The position numbers were made by a program, and so were the translations under genes. A stretch of 64,000 nt of DNA. It comes from Lutibacter oceani. Its GTDB lineage: Bacteria; Bacteroidota; Bacteroidia; Flavobacteriales; Flavobacteriaceae. Positions 55,566-63,460 of this stretch are shown here, one piece after another. The notes under the pieces were generated by a model that had not been told where the DNA came from, did no database searches, and was given only the letters and a program-made list of their open reading frames with translations. Every line of letters begins with the position of its first letter. The first letter of the stretch is position 1. Where the stretch lies: positions 248,001 through 312,000 of the forward strand of contig NZ_QTTQ01000010.1 in the NCBI RefSeq assembly GCF_003384935.1, given 5' to 3'.

Positions 55566-56264
55566 TCACGCACTAAAAATATTGGAAATACCTTTTATTT
55601 TTTCTTCATCAATTTCAATATTTTCTCCCATTGAAAATTCTGAAACGGACTTTACTAATTTACGAGCAGTAAAATGAATATTATTAATTCCTGATAAGGA
55701 AATTTTTAATGCATTTGATTGGTTAATTCCACTACCAGCCATAATTTGTATTTTATCACCATAATTATCTTGTAAATAAGAAATTACATCCAATCCCTCT
55801 AATGCAGTTAACTGTAAACCAGAAGTTAATAACCTATCAAACTTCATTTCAATTAATTTTTCAACTGCTTTTTTATAATCTTTTACAAAATCGAAAGCTC
55901 TATGAAATGTAACTTCTAAACCTAAATTTTTAGCTATTTTTAACAACTCTAAATTTAGCTCTGAAACTTCATTTGATTTATTTAAAATTCCAAAAACAAC
56001 CCCACTTGCACCAGCTTCTTTAGCCATTTTTAAATCTGTTTTCATCACTTCAATATCAATTGTTGAATAATTAAAATCTCCTTCTTTGGGTCTTATAATT
56101 ACATGAACTTCAACTAAAGAATTTTTAACACATTGCTTAATTAAACCAAAACTAGGAGTTAAACCACCAACGGATAAAGCAGAGCATAACTCTATTCTTT
56201 TAGCATTGTATTTTTCAGCAATTACAGCTCCTTCAACACAATCTGTACAAATTTCTATATTCAT
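55566..56264 (-). CDS. cutC: CutC-family protein
   Basis: 232 residues from the ATG at 56264 (MNIEICTDCVEGAVIAEKYNAKRIELCSALSVGGLTPSFG); a TTG at 56294 would add only MWYPIYNNIT. The TIM-barrel fold of CutC is seen in VHVIIRPKEGDFNYS, GVVFGILNKSNEV, VTFHRAFD and IMAGSGINQSN. CutC has been linked to copper tolerance, but its biochemical role is not settled. The 16-residue C-terminal helix is typical. It is divergent from the SGNH lipoprotein gene. Confidence 0.9.
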   Translation of the reverse strand: MNIEICTDCVEGAVIAEKYNAKRIELCSALSVGGLTPSFGLIKQCVKNSLVEVHVIIRPKEGDFNYSTIDIEVMKTDLKMAKEAGASGVVFGILNKSNEVSELNLELLKIAKNLGLEVTFHRAFDFVKDYKKAVEKLIEMKFDRLLTSGLQLTALEGLDVISYLQDNYGDKIQIMAGSGINQSNALKISLSGINNIHFTARKLVKSVSEFSMGENIEIDEEKIKGISNIFSA

Positions 56265-56366
56265 AGTTATATTATTATAAATAGGATACCACAAGGTAAA
56301 ATTAAATTATTGTAATTAATTTAATTTATATTTATCAAAATATTTAAACTTTCAGATTATTTAAAA

Positions 56367-57074
56367 ATGAATGAATTTAAAATCTTATTACTTATTTTTT
56401 TATCAATAATTTCCTGCAATGAAAAAAGTAATAAACCTGATACAATCGAAATTGAAATGGAAACAGAATTTAATGCAAGTAAAAACTATTTAGCACTTGG
56501 AGATAGCTATACAATTGGTGAAAGCGTTTCTGAAAAAGATCGTTTTCCTATGCTGCTTGTAAATGAATTAAATACTAACAATTATCTTTTTAATTCTCCC
56601 AAAATAATTGCAAAAACAGGCTGGACTACTGGCGAATTAAAAGATGCTATTTTAAAAGAAAATATTGTTAAACAATATAATTTGGTAACCTTATTAATTG
56701 GTGTTAACAATCAATACCGAGGAAATTCTATTGATGAATTTAGAGTTGAATTTGCTGAATTATTAAATATGGCAATCTCTTTTGCTGGAAATAATATTGA
56801 AAATGTTATTGTAGTTTCAATACCTGACTGGGCAGTAAGTCCGTTTGCTGAAAATAGAGATCGCGCTAAAATTAGTGAACAAATCGATATTTTTAATGCC
56901 GTTAAAAAAGAAGAAACACTTAAAAGAAATATTAAGTTTGTTGATATTACAGCTATTTCCAGACAAGCACTTGGTAAATCTGAATATTTTGCAAATGATG
57001 GATTGCATTTTTCAGGTCTTATGCATCAACTTTGGGTTGATGAAATTATGAATGCATTTTTAAACAAAAACTAG
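56367..57074 (+). CDS. SGNH/GDSL-type hydrolase lipoprotein
   Basis: 235 residues. A lipoprotein signal (LSIISCNEK, Cys17) anchors a single SGNH hydrolase domain: block I LALGDSYTIGE with the nucleophile Ser47, block II Gly in AKTGWTT, block III LLIGVNNQYRG with Asn, and block V FANDGLHFSGLMHQLW with the catalytic Asp and His. The esterase substrate cannot be told. It is 2 bp upstream of the kynureninase gene, so they are almost certainly co-transcribed and possibly co-translated. No functional link is known. Confidence 0.9.
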   Translation: MNEFKILLLIFLSIISCNEKSNKPDTIEIEMETEFNASKNYLALGDSYTIGESVSEKDRFPMLLVNELNTNNYLFNSPKIIAKTGWTTGELKDAILKENIVKQYNLVTLLIGVNNQYRGNSIDEFRVEFAELLNMAISFAGNNIENVIVVSIPDWAVSPFAENRDRAKISEQIDIFNAVKKEETLKRNIKFVDITAISRQALGKSEYFANDGLHFSGLMHQLWVDEIMNAFLNKN

Positions 57075-57076
57075 TT

Positions 57077-58351
57077 ATGAATAGTTTTTTAGAAAAAGCA
57101 AAAGCCTTAGATAAAATTGATCCTTTAATAGGATTCAAAGAAAAATTTGTGAATAACCCATCATTGATTTATTTAGATGGTAATTCTTTAGGAAAGTTAC
57201 CATTAAAAACCATTGAAACAACTTCCAATATTGTAAAAAATCAATGGGGAAATAGATTAATTAGAAGTTGGAACGAACATTGGATAGATCTTTCAAATGA
57301 AATTGCAAAAAAAATCGCTTTAATTGTTGGAGCGCAACCAGATGAAATTTTTGTAGGAGATACTACTTCATTAAACCTATACAAACTTTTATTTGCTGCT
57401 TTAACCTTACAAAAAGATAAAACTGAAATTATTACAGACGATTTAAATTTCCCAACAGATTTATATATTATTCAAGGACTTATAAAACAACAATTTAAAA
57501 ACCATTCATTAAAAGTTTTAAAAAGCAATAATGAGGTTTTTATAGACTCTGCAACTATTAGTGAAGCAATTAAAAAAAACACTTCTTTAATCACCTTAAG
57601 TTTAGTTAGTTATAAAAGTTCCTTTTTATACAATATGAAAACTATTAATAATTTGGCTCATAAAAATGATAGTTTAGTAGTTTGGGATTTGTCTCATGCT
57701 GCTGGTGCCACAACTATAAAACTAAATGAAACAAATGCAGATATGGCAGTGGGTTGTACGTATAAATATTTAAATGGCGGACCAGGTTCACCAGCATTTT
57801 TATATGTTAGAAAAGATTTACAAAATAAACTTACCAACCCAATATGGTCTTGGTTTGCACATCAAAAACCTTTTGATTTTGATCCAAATTTTATAGAAAG
57901 TTCAGGTATACAAAAATTTGCAATTAGTACCCCTTCCATTCTTTCTTTAGGTGCAATTTCACCCGGATTGGATATTATTTTAGAAGCTGGTATTGAAAAT
58001 ATTCAAGCTAAAAGCAGCAAGCAAAGTGTTTTTTTAATGGATTTAATTCAGAAATATCTAATTCCTTTAAATTTTAAAGTTGCATCACCGCTTGACCAAA
58101 CTAAAAGAGGTTCTCATATTTCAATAACACATGAAGAAAGTTATAGAATAAACAGGGCTATGATAACTCCAAAAAATATAAATGAAAAAATTATAATTCC
58201 TGATTTCAGACCGCCAAATTTAATTAGAATTGGAATTACTCCGCTTTATACTTCGTATCAAGATTTATATGAAGCTATTATTAGAATCTCAGAAATTGTA
58301 ACTTCTAAAGAATATGAAAATTTTTCTACAGAAAAATTAACTGTTACCTAA
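57077..58351 (+). CDS. kynU: Kynureninase
   Basis: 424 residues. Fold-type I PLP enzyme: IYLDGNSLGKLP, NRLIRSWNEHW, VGDTTSLNLYKLL, SLVSYKSSFLYNM, WDLSHAAGA with Asp204, and PLP Lys230 in GCTYKYLNGGPGSPAFLY. RRxR-like residues for the substrate carboxylate occur later. It cleaves kynurenine or 3-hydroxykynurenine to anthranilate or 3-hydroxyanthranilate plus alanine, in tryptophan breakdown and in de novo NAD synthesis. It starts 2 bp after the SGNH lipoprotein and is followed by a terminator. No other kynurenine gene is in the window. Confidence 0.95.
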   Translation: MNSFLEKAKALDKIDPLIGFKEKFVNNPSLIYLDGNSLGKLPLKTIETTSNIVKNQWGNRLIRSWNEHWIDLSNEIAKKIALIVGAQPDEIFVGDTTSLNLYKLLFAALTLQKDKTEIITDDLNFPTDLYIIQGLIKQQFKNHSLKVLKSNNEVFIDSATISEAIKKNTSLITLSLVSYKSSFLYNMKTINNLAHKNDSLVVWDLSHAAGATTIKLNETNADMAVGCTYKYLNGGPGSPAFLYVRKDLQNKLTNPIWSWFAHQKPFDFDPNFIESSGIQKFAISTPSILSLGAISPGLDIILEAGIENIQAKSSKQSVFLMDLIQKYLIPLNFKVASPLDQTKRGSHISITHEESYRINRAMITPKNINEKIIIPDFRPPNLIRIGITPLYTSYQDLYEAIIRISEIVTSKEYENFSTEKLTVT

Positions 58352-58360
58352 ATCGTATTC

Positions 58361-58397
58361 AAAAAAAAATCCCAAACACAATTTGGGATTTTTTTAA
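58361..58397. terminator. Bidirectional terminator between kynU and the PEGA gene
   Basis: AAATCCCAAA and TTTGGGATTT with a 5-nt loop and A/T runs on both sides. It lies 10 bp after kynU and 10 bp beyond the minus-strand PEGA gene stop. Confidence 0.9.
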
Positions 58398-58406
58398 TTG
58401 ATTAGC

Positions 58407-59711
58407 TTATAATCTGGATTGTGCTTCTTCAATTATGTTTTTATATTTTTTCAAAATTCTACTCCACTCTTCAAATTCTTGATCTTCTTTTACGCTTACT
58501 GCTCCATCAGCTCTTTCACTACTTATTTTCATTACATATTTTAAAGGGTTAGAATCACCTAATTTAACAATAATTCTTGTTCTTACAGTACTACCATTAA
58601 AACCTTCTACCTGCCATGCTGTTCTCATATATCCAGTTTCCTTATCAATTACTTCAAGCACATCAAATTCTGTAGTTACAATAGAACTTAACAATTTCCA
58701 GGCATCATCTTCAATAATATCAGGTTTTACCACAATTGTAAAATTCACATTTGCCAAATCAGTTGAAATAGATTGCCTATGTGCCTCATCCTCAATCAAT
58801 TCTAAATGATCTCTTAATGGAGGCTCTTGATAATCATTAGAATTACAATAATTTTTTTTAATATTTAAAAAACTTTCCTTTTTAACAATAACTTCAACGC
58901 AATTATTAAAAGGTACTTTTAAATCGTAAGTACCTACTCCTACAACTTTTCCATCAACATAAATTTCAGCATCATTTGGTGTAGCTTCAATTTTAACCAA
59001 TCTGTCTGTTAAATTAAATTGATGACTTATTGGAGGGTTAACATCATTGTCCTTATTACAAAACACCTTTTCTTCTTCAATAAATCCATCCTTTTTTACT
59101 TGAACTAAAACACATTCCCCTTTTGGTATAATAACATCTGAAGATCCAATTCCGTGAGAATTTTGATTAACAAATATTTCAGCGTCTGCTGGAGAAACTT
59201 TTACTTGCACTAACCTATCAACCAAAGTTAAATTCACTTTAGTAGGAGGAATTTCTTTACCTTCTTTATTATAAAAAATTTTTGAAACTGTTTTAAAGCC
59301 TTTCTTTTTTATTTCCACTGTAGAATTTGCATCTTTTTTTAAAATCAGCCTATGGTTTTTATTTCCAACAAATATTCCATCAACATAAACACCTGCATCA
59401 TAAGGTTCTACATTTAATTCAACCAATCTATTTTCAAGACTTACCTGTACATTTTTTGGCCATTTTCTAGTTCTGGGAAATTGTTTTATAACATTTTGAA
59501 ATCCTTCTTTAACAATTACAATTTTATTTAAAGCTTTTTTATCTAATTTTAAAACAATGGAGCCAACACCGAGTGCGGGTTTAATAATTTCTTCTCCAAT
59601 AACTTTATAAAAAGTTGCATCAGGATAATTTGCTGTTACAGTAATTTTGCTTTGAGAATAAATAAAAGAAATTGATAAAAAGGCAATTAGAACTGCTAAA
59701 TTCTTTTTCAT
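58407..59711 (-). CDS. Exported PEGA-repeat protein
   Basis: 434 residues. Signal peptide (1-20, SISFIYSQ). Four PEGA-like repeats of about 70 residues: 22-92, 93-168, 169-240 and 241-310. Consensus elements are RLVxVxVxPxDAEIYVDGKxVG, then VEVxVKKxGF and a K/N-rich link ending with PP. Repeats 2-4 share the pattern NRLVELNVEPYDAGVYVDG / DRLVQVKVSPADAEIFVNQ / DRLVKIEATPNDAEIYVDG. The last 110 residues form an unidentified domain with a charged helix at the end. PEGA domains are found in surface proteins; the function is unknown. Confidence 0.85.
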   Translation of the reverse strand: MKKNLAVLIAFLSISFIYSQSKITVTANYPDATFYKVIGEEIIKPALGVGSIVLKLDKKALNKIVIVKEGFQNVIKQFPRTRKWPKNVQVSLENRLVELNVEPYDAGVYVDGIFVGNKNHRLILKKDANSTVEIKKKGFKTVSKIFYNKEGKEIPPTKVNLTLVDRLVQVKVSPADAEIFVNQNSHGIGSSDVIIPKGECVLVQVKKDGFIEEEKVFCNKDNDVNPPISHQFNLTDRLVKIEATPNDAEIYVDGKVVGVGTYDLKVPFNNCVEVIVKKESFLNIKKNYCNSNDYQEPPLRDHLELIEDEAHRQSISTDLANVNFTIVVKPDIIEDDAWKLLSSIVTTEFDVLEVIDKETGYMRTAWQVEGFNGSTVRTRIIVKLGDSNPLKYVMKISSERADGAVSVKEDQEFEEWSRILKKYKNIIEEAQSRL

Positions 59712-59761
59712 GATTTATTGATTAAAGTTAGTTGATTAGCGAATATATAAAAAATATTATT

Positions 59762-60112
59762 TTACTCCTTATGTAAAAATTGTTTTTTTGCTAATAACTC
59801 AACTTCTGACTCCTCATTTTCCTCATCAGGCACACAGCAATCTACAGGGCAAACAGCAGCACATTGTGGCTCTTCATGAAATCCTTTACACTCTGTACAT
59901 TTATCCGTTACAATAAAATAAATTTCATCATTAACGGGTTCTTGTGAAGCATCTGCATCAAACTTTTTTCCATTTGGCAGTACTATTTTACCTCTTAGTT
60001 CGGTTCCATCAGCAAAACGCCATTCTTCTGAAGCTTCATAAATTGCATTATTTGGACATTCAGGTTCACAAGCTCCACAATTTATACATTCGTCTGTTAT
60101 TTTTATTGCCAT
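59762..60112 (-). CDS. 2[4Fe-4S] ferredoxin
   Basis: 116 residues, acidic. First cluster: [11 protein letters not shown] (Cys9, 12, 15, 19). Second cluster: [21 protein letters not shown] (Cys72, 75, 84, 88) with 8 residues between the second and third Cys, as in Alvin-type ferredoxins. The 50-residue insert between clusters ([24 protein letters not shown]) is a flavobacterial feature. It is an electron carrier in the cytoplasm. It is divergent from the acyl-CoA reductase gene, 45 bp apart, an arrangement often conserved in Bacteroidota. Confidence 0.94.
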   Translation of the reverse strand: MAIKITDECINCGACEPECPNNAIYEASEEWRFADGTELRGKIVLPNGKKFDADASQEPVNDEIYFIVTDKCTECKGFHEEPQCAAVCPVDCCVPDEENEESEVELLAKKQFLHKE

Positions 60113-60134
60113 ACTATTATTTAGATTATTTTTG
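60106..60134 (+). promoter_or_regulatory. Promoter of the acyl-CoA reductase gene
   Basis: TTG (60106-60108) and TATTTTTG (60127-60134) with an 18-bp spacer, starting transcription about 60141 and giving a 17-nt leader to the ATG at 60158. Confidence 0.5.
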
Positions 60135-60157
60135 CAAATATAAAATTTAATTTAAAA

Positions 60158-61219
60158 ATGAATTTAAACCAGCGCATTGAAGCATTTGCAAAACTTGGAG
60201 ATTTTTTCGGTCAGTTCACTACAAAAGGAATCGTAAAAAAAGAAGATTCAGAATTTAATTCCTTGTTTTTTGATGCTTTTAAGATGCAAATAGAAAGAGC
60301 TCAGGAATTTAATGGTTGGTTTACAAAAGATAATGTTTTATATGCTTTTGAAAGTTGGAATGAAGCACTAACGCATGAAAATTTAAAGAACTGGACTTCA
60401 AAATATAAATTTGAAGAAAATAAAACCCCAAAAAACATCGCCATAATTATGGCTGGAAATATTCCATTAGTAGGTTTTCACGATTTTTTATCTGTGCTAA
60501 TAACAGGTAATAATACCCTTGTAAAACAATCTTCTAACGACAAACATTTTTTACCTTTAATTGCAAAATACTTAGAACATTACAATATATATTTCAAAAA
60601 TAAAATAATTTTTACTGAAGATAAATTGACCAATTTTTATGCTGTTATTGCTACTGGAAGCAATAATACTGCTCGCTATTTTGATCATTATTTTGGAAAA
60701 TATCCCAATATTATTCGCCAAAACAGAAATTCTGTTGCAATTATAACCGGAAAAGAAACAAAAGAAGAATTAGAAGCTTTAGGAGAAGATATATTTCAGT
60801 ATTTTGGGTTGGGTTGCAGAAGTGTTTCAAAGTTATTTATACCTAAAGATTACAATTTCGATTTACTTTTTAATGCCTTATTTAAATTTAATAATATTAT
60901 TAATTATAAAAAGTACGAAAACAATTACGACTATAATAAGGCTGTTTATATTATGAGTTTATTTAACGTTTTAGAAAACGGTTTTGTAATGTTGAAACAG
61001 GATGAAAATTATGCTTCCCCTATTGCAACAGTTTTTTACGAATATTATAACTCTTTTGATAGTTTACTGAAAAAGTTAAAAACAGAAAGTGAGCAAATAC
61101 AGTGTATAGCGTGTAACGAAAACGTTGTAGATTTCGTAAAATTGGGCGAAACTCAACATCCAAAATTATGGGATTACGCAGATAACGTTGATACCATTGA
61201 ATTTTTATTAAAATTATAA
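60158..61219 (+). CDS. Acyl-CoA reductase, LuxC-like
   Basis: 353 residues, aldehyde-dehydrogenase-like fold. Landmarks are NIAIIMAGNIPLVGFHDFLSVLITGNNTLVKQSSNDKHFLPL (nucleotide-binding strand), AVIATGSNNTARYFDHYFGKYPNIIRQNRNSVAIITG and the catalytic Cys220 in YFGLGCRSVSKLFIP. It is shorter than LuxC (about 480) and represents the compact type found in Bacteroidota. It should reduce an acyl-CoA (or similar thioester) to an aldehyde with NAD(P)H. Its substrate is unknown. It is the first gene of a plus-strand run with serC and serA. Confidence 0.85.
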   Translation: MNLNQRIEAFAKLGDFFGQFTTKGIVKKEDSEFNSLFFDAFKMQIERAQEFNGWFTKDNVLYAFESWNEALTHENLKNWTSKYKFEENKTPKNIAIIMAGNIPLVGFHDFLSVLITGNNTLVKQSSNDKHFLPLIAKYLEHYNIYFKNKIIFTEDKLTNFYAVIATGSNNTARYFDHYFGKYPNIIRQNRNSVAIITGKETKEELEALGEDIFQYFGLGCRSVSKLFIPKDYNFDLLFNALFKFNNIINYKKYENNYDYNKAVYIMSLFNVLENGFVMLKQDENYASPIATVFYEYYNSFDSLLKKLKTESEQIQCIACNENVVDFVKLGETQHPKLWDYADNVDTIEFLLKL

Positions 61220-61301
61220 TCTTTTTTTTATAAAATTTATTGCATCGGTTTATCTTTTTTTACCGAAATTTGTGTTTACTAAACTCATATTATTATATAA
61301 A

Positions 61302-62369
61302 ATGAAAAAACATAATTTTAGTGCAGGTCCGTGTATTTTACCGCAAGAAGTTTTAAAAAAAGCTGCTGAAGCAGTAGTAAATTTTAATGGTATTGATTTA
61401 TCATTAATTGAAATTTCTCACAGAAGCAAAGAATTTGTAGATGTTATGGAAAATGCACGCAGTTTGGTAAAAGAATTATTGAACTTACCTGAAGGTTATT
61501 CGGTACTTTTTTTACAAGGTGGTGCCAGCTTGGAATTTCTAATGGCAGCATACAATTTAATGAAAATTAATGGAAAAGCTGGTTATATGGATACTGGAGC
61601 ATGGAGTTCCAAAGCTATTAAAGAAGCTAAACAATTTGGTGAAGTTGAAGTTTTTGCTTCATCAAAAGACAAAACATTTAATTATATTCCTAAAAACTAT
61701 ACTGTACCAACAGATGTTGATTATGTGCATATAACTTCAAATAACACTATTTACGGAACTCAATTTAAAGAATTTCCAAAAACGGATAGTTTATTGGTAT
61801 GTGATATGAGTTCTGATATTTTCTCACGTCAGTTAGATTTTTCAAAATTCGATTTAATATATGCTGGTGCTCAAAAAAATATGGGTCCTGCAGGTACTAC
61901 CCTAGTTGTTGTAAAAGATGAAATTCTTGGTAAAACAGGTAGAACAATTCCTGCAATGCTCGATTATCAGGTGCATATTAGCAAGGACAGTATGTTTAAC
62001 ACACCTCCTGTTTTTCCAGTATATGTTTCTATGTTAACTTTACAATGGTTAAAAGATTTAGGTGGAATACCTGCCATTGAAAAAATAAATGAAGAAAAAG
62101 CAGCATTATTATACGCTGAAATTGATAGAAATCCTCTTTTTAATGGTTTTGCTGCAAAAGAAGATCGATCTTTAATGAATGTAACTTTTACATTGGCTAA
62201 TGATGATCACAAAGAAATATTTGACAAACTTTGGAACGCAGCTGGTGTTAGTGGAATCAAAGGCCATAGATCCGTTGGTGGATATAGAGCAAGTATTTAT
62301 AATGCAATGCCAAAAGAAAGTATTCAAGTATTAGTTGATGTAATGCAACAACTTGAAAAAGAAATTTAA
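61302..62369 (+). CDS. serC: Phosphoserine aminotransferase SerC
   Basis: 355 residues from the ATG at 61302 (MKKHNFSAGPCILPQEVLKKAAEAV); a GTG at 61272 would add ten residues that do not fit the family. Signature SAGP at the start, ISHRSKEF, LFLQGGASLEFLMAAYNL, TSNNTIYGTQ, CDMSSDIFSR, and the PLP Lys in YAGAQKNMGPAGTT. KGHRSVGGYRASIYNAMP is the C-terminal motif. It converts 3-phosphohydroxypyruvate and glutamate to phosphoserine. It is 22 bp upstream of serA. Confidence 0.96.
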   Translation: MKKHNFSAGPCILPQEVLKKAAEAVVNFNGIDLSLIEISHRSKEFVDVMENARSLVKELLNLPEGYSVLFLQGGASLEFLMAAYNLMKINGKAGYMDTGAWSSKAIKEAKQFGEVEVFASSKDKTFNYIPKNYTVPTDVDYVHITSNNTIYGTQFKEFPKTDSLLVCDMSSDIFSRQLDFSKFDLIYAGAQKNMGPAGTTLVVVKDEILGKTGRTIPAMLDYQVHISKDSMFNTPPVFPVYVSMLTLQWLKDLGGIPAIEKINEEKAALLYAEIDRNPLFNGFAAKEDRSLMNVTFTLANDDHKEIFDKLWNAAGVSGIKGHRSVGGYRASIYNAMPKESIQVLVDVMQQLEKEI

Positions 62370-62391
62370 ACTAAAAAAATAATAAAATAAA

Positions 62392-63342
62392 ATGAAAGTA
62401 TTAGCTAATGATGGAATAGCTGCAAGTGGTGTAAAAGCACTAGAAGAAGCTGGTTTTGAAGTAGATTTATCAACTGTAGCCCAAGAGCAACTAGTTGATT
62501 ATATAAATACAAATGAAATATCTGTGCTTCTTGTAAGAAGCGCTACAAAAGTAAGAACTGATATTATAGATAATTGTCCTTCTCTAAAAATTATTGGACG
62601 TGGCGGTGTTGGAATGGATAATATTGATGTAGAATATGCAAGAGAAAAAGGACTTAAAGTAATAAACACTCCTGCAGCCTCTTCACATTCTGTAGCTGAA
62701 TTAGTTTTTGCACATTTATTTAGTATGGTGCGCTTTTTACACGATTCTAACAGAAATATGCCTTTAGAAGGAGATTCAAAATTTAAAGCACTAAAAAAAG
62801 CATATGCAAAAGGTGTTGAATTAAGAGGTAAAACTCTTGGTGTTATTGGTTTTGGTAGAATTGGACAGGCAACTGCAAAAGTAGGTTTAGGACTTGGAAT
62901 GAATGTTATTGCTTTTGACCCATTTATTGATAATGTTAATCTAGAGTTAGAATTTTTTGATGGACAATCTTTATTCTTCAACATTAATACAATAACTAAA
63001 GAAGAGGTTTTAAAACAAGCCGATTTTATAACATTACACGTTCCAGCTCAAAAAGAATACGTTATTTCTACAAAAGAGTTTGAAATGATGAAAAACTCAG
63101 CCTGCATAGTAAATGCTGCTCGTGGTGGTGTTATTGATGAAGTTGCTTTAGTAAAAGCATTGGAAGAAGGACAAATTTCTAAAGCTGCTTTAGATGTTTT
63201 TGAAAACGAACCAACTCCTGAAATTCAGTTATTAATGAATCCTAACCTATCACTTACACCTCATATTGGTGCTGCAACTGGTGAAGCGCAAGACAGGATT
63301 GGATCTGAATTGGCAACACAAATTATTGAAATTTTGTTATAA
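62392..63342 (+). CDS. serA: D-3-phosphoglycerate dehydrogenase (short form)
   Basis: 316 residues. Substrate-domain start (LANDGIAASGVKALEEAGFEVD). NAD-binding GVIGFGRIGQATAKVGLGLGM, ARGGVIDE with the catalytic Arg region, and the Glu/His pair near FENEPTPE and HIGAATGEAQDRIG. It oxidises 3-phosphoglycerate to start serine synthesis. It lacks the C-terminal ACT domain of the E. coli type, so direct serine feedback through ACT is not expected. It follows serC by 22 bp and is closed by a perfect terminator. Confidence 0.93.
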   Translation: MKVLANDGIAASGVKALEEAGFEVDLSTVAQEQLVDYINTNEISVLLVRSATKVRTDIIDNCPSLKIIGRGGVGMDNIDVEYAREKGLKVINTPAASSHSVAELVFAHLFSMVRFLHDSNRNMPLEGDSKFKALKKAYAKGVELRGKTLGVIGFGRIGQATAKVGLGLGMNVIAFDPFIDNVNLELEFFDGQSLFFNINTITKEEVLKQADFITLHVPAQKEYVISTKEFEMMKNSACIVNAARGGVIDEVALVKALEEGQISKAALDVFENEPTPEIQLLMNPNLSLTPHIGAATGEAQDRIGSELATQIIEILL

Positions 63343-63364
63343 TTCTTATTCATAAAATAAATTT

Positions 63365-63396
63365 AAAAAAGACTGTTTATATAAACAGTCTTTTTT
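63365..63396 (+). terminator. Terminator of the serC-serA run
   Basis: A perfect 32-bp palindrome, AAAAAAGACTGTTTAT followed by ATAAACAGTCTTTTTT, 22 bp after the serA stop. It separates serA from the next gene. Confidence 0.92.
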
Positions 63397-63418
63397 AGTT
63401 TAAAGAAGCTAAATATTG

Positions 63419-63426
63419 TACCTTTG
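63419..63426 (+). promoter_or_regulatory. -7 promoter box of the DUF1015 gene
   Basis: TACCTTTG, a full TAnnTTTG match, 34 bp before the ATG at 63461 and downstream of the serA terminator. This suggests that the DUF1015 gene has its own promoter. Confidence 0.5.
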
Positions 63427-63460
63427 AAGTTTGAAATTTATTTAAAAATTATATTAAATC

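Noticed and set aside
61115..61130. AACGAAAACGTT copy in the acyl-CoA reductase gene
   Set aside because: It encodes conserved-looking residues (CNENVVD) and is far from a promoter; it weakens the case for the motif as an operator.
62499..62984. 161-codon minus-strand reading frame inside serA
   Set aside because: It is antisense to a clear serA reading frame and has no family features.
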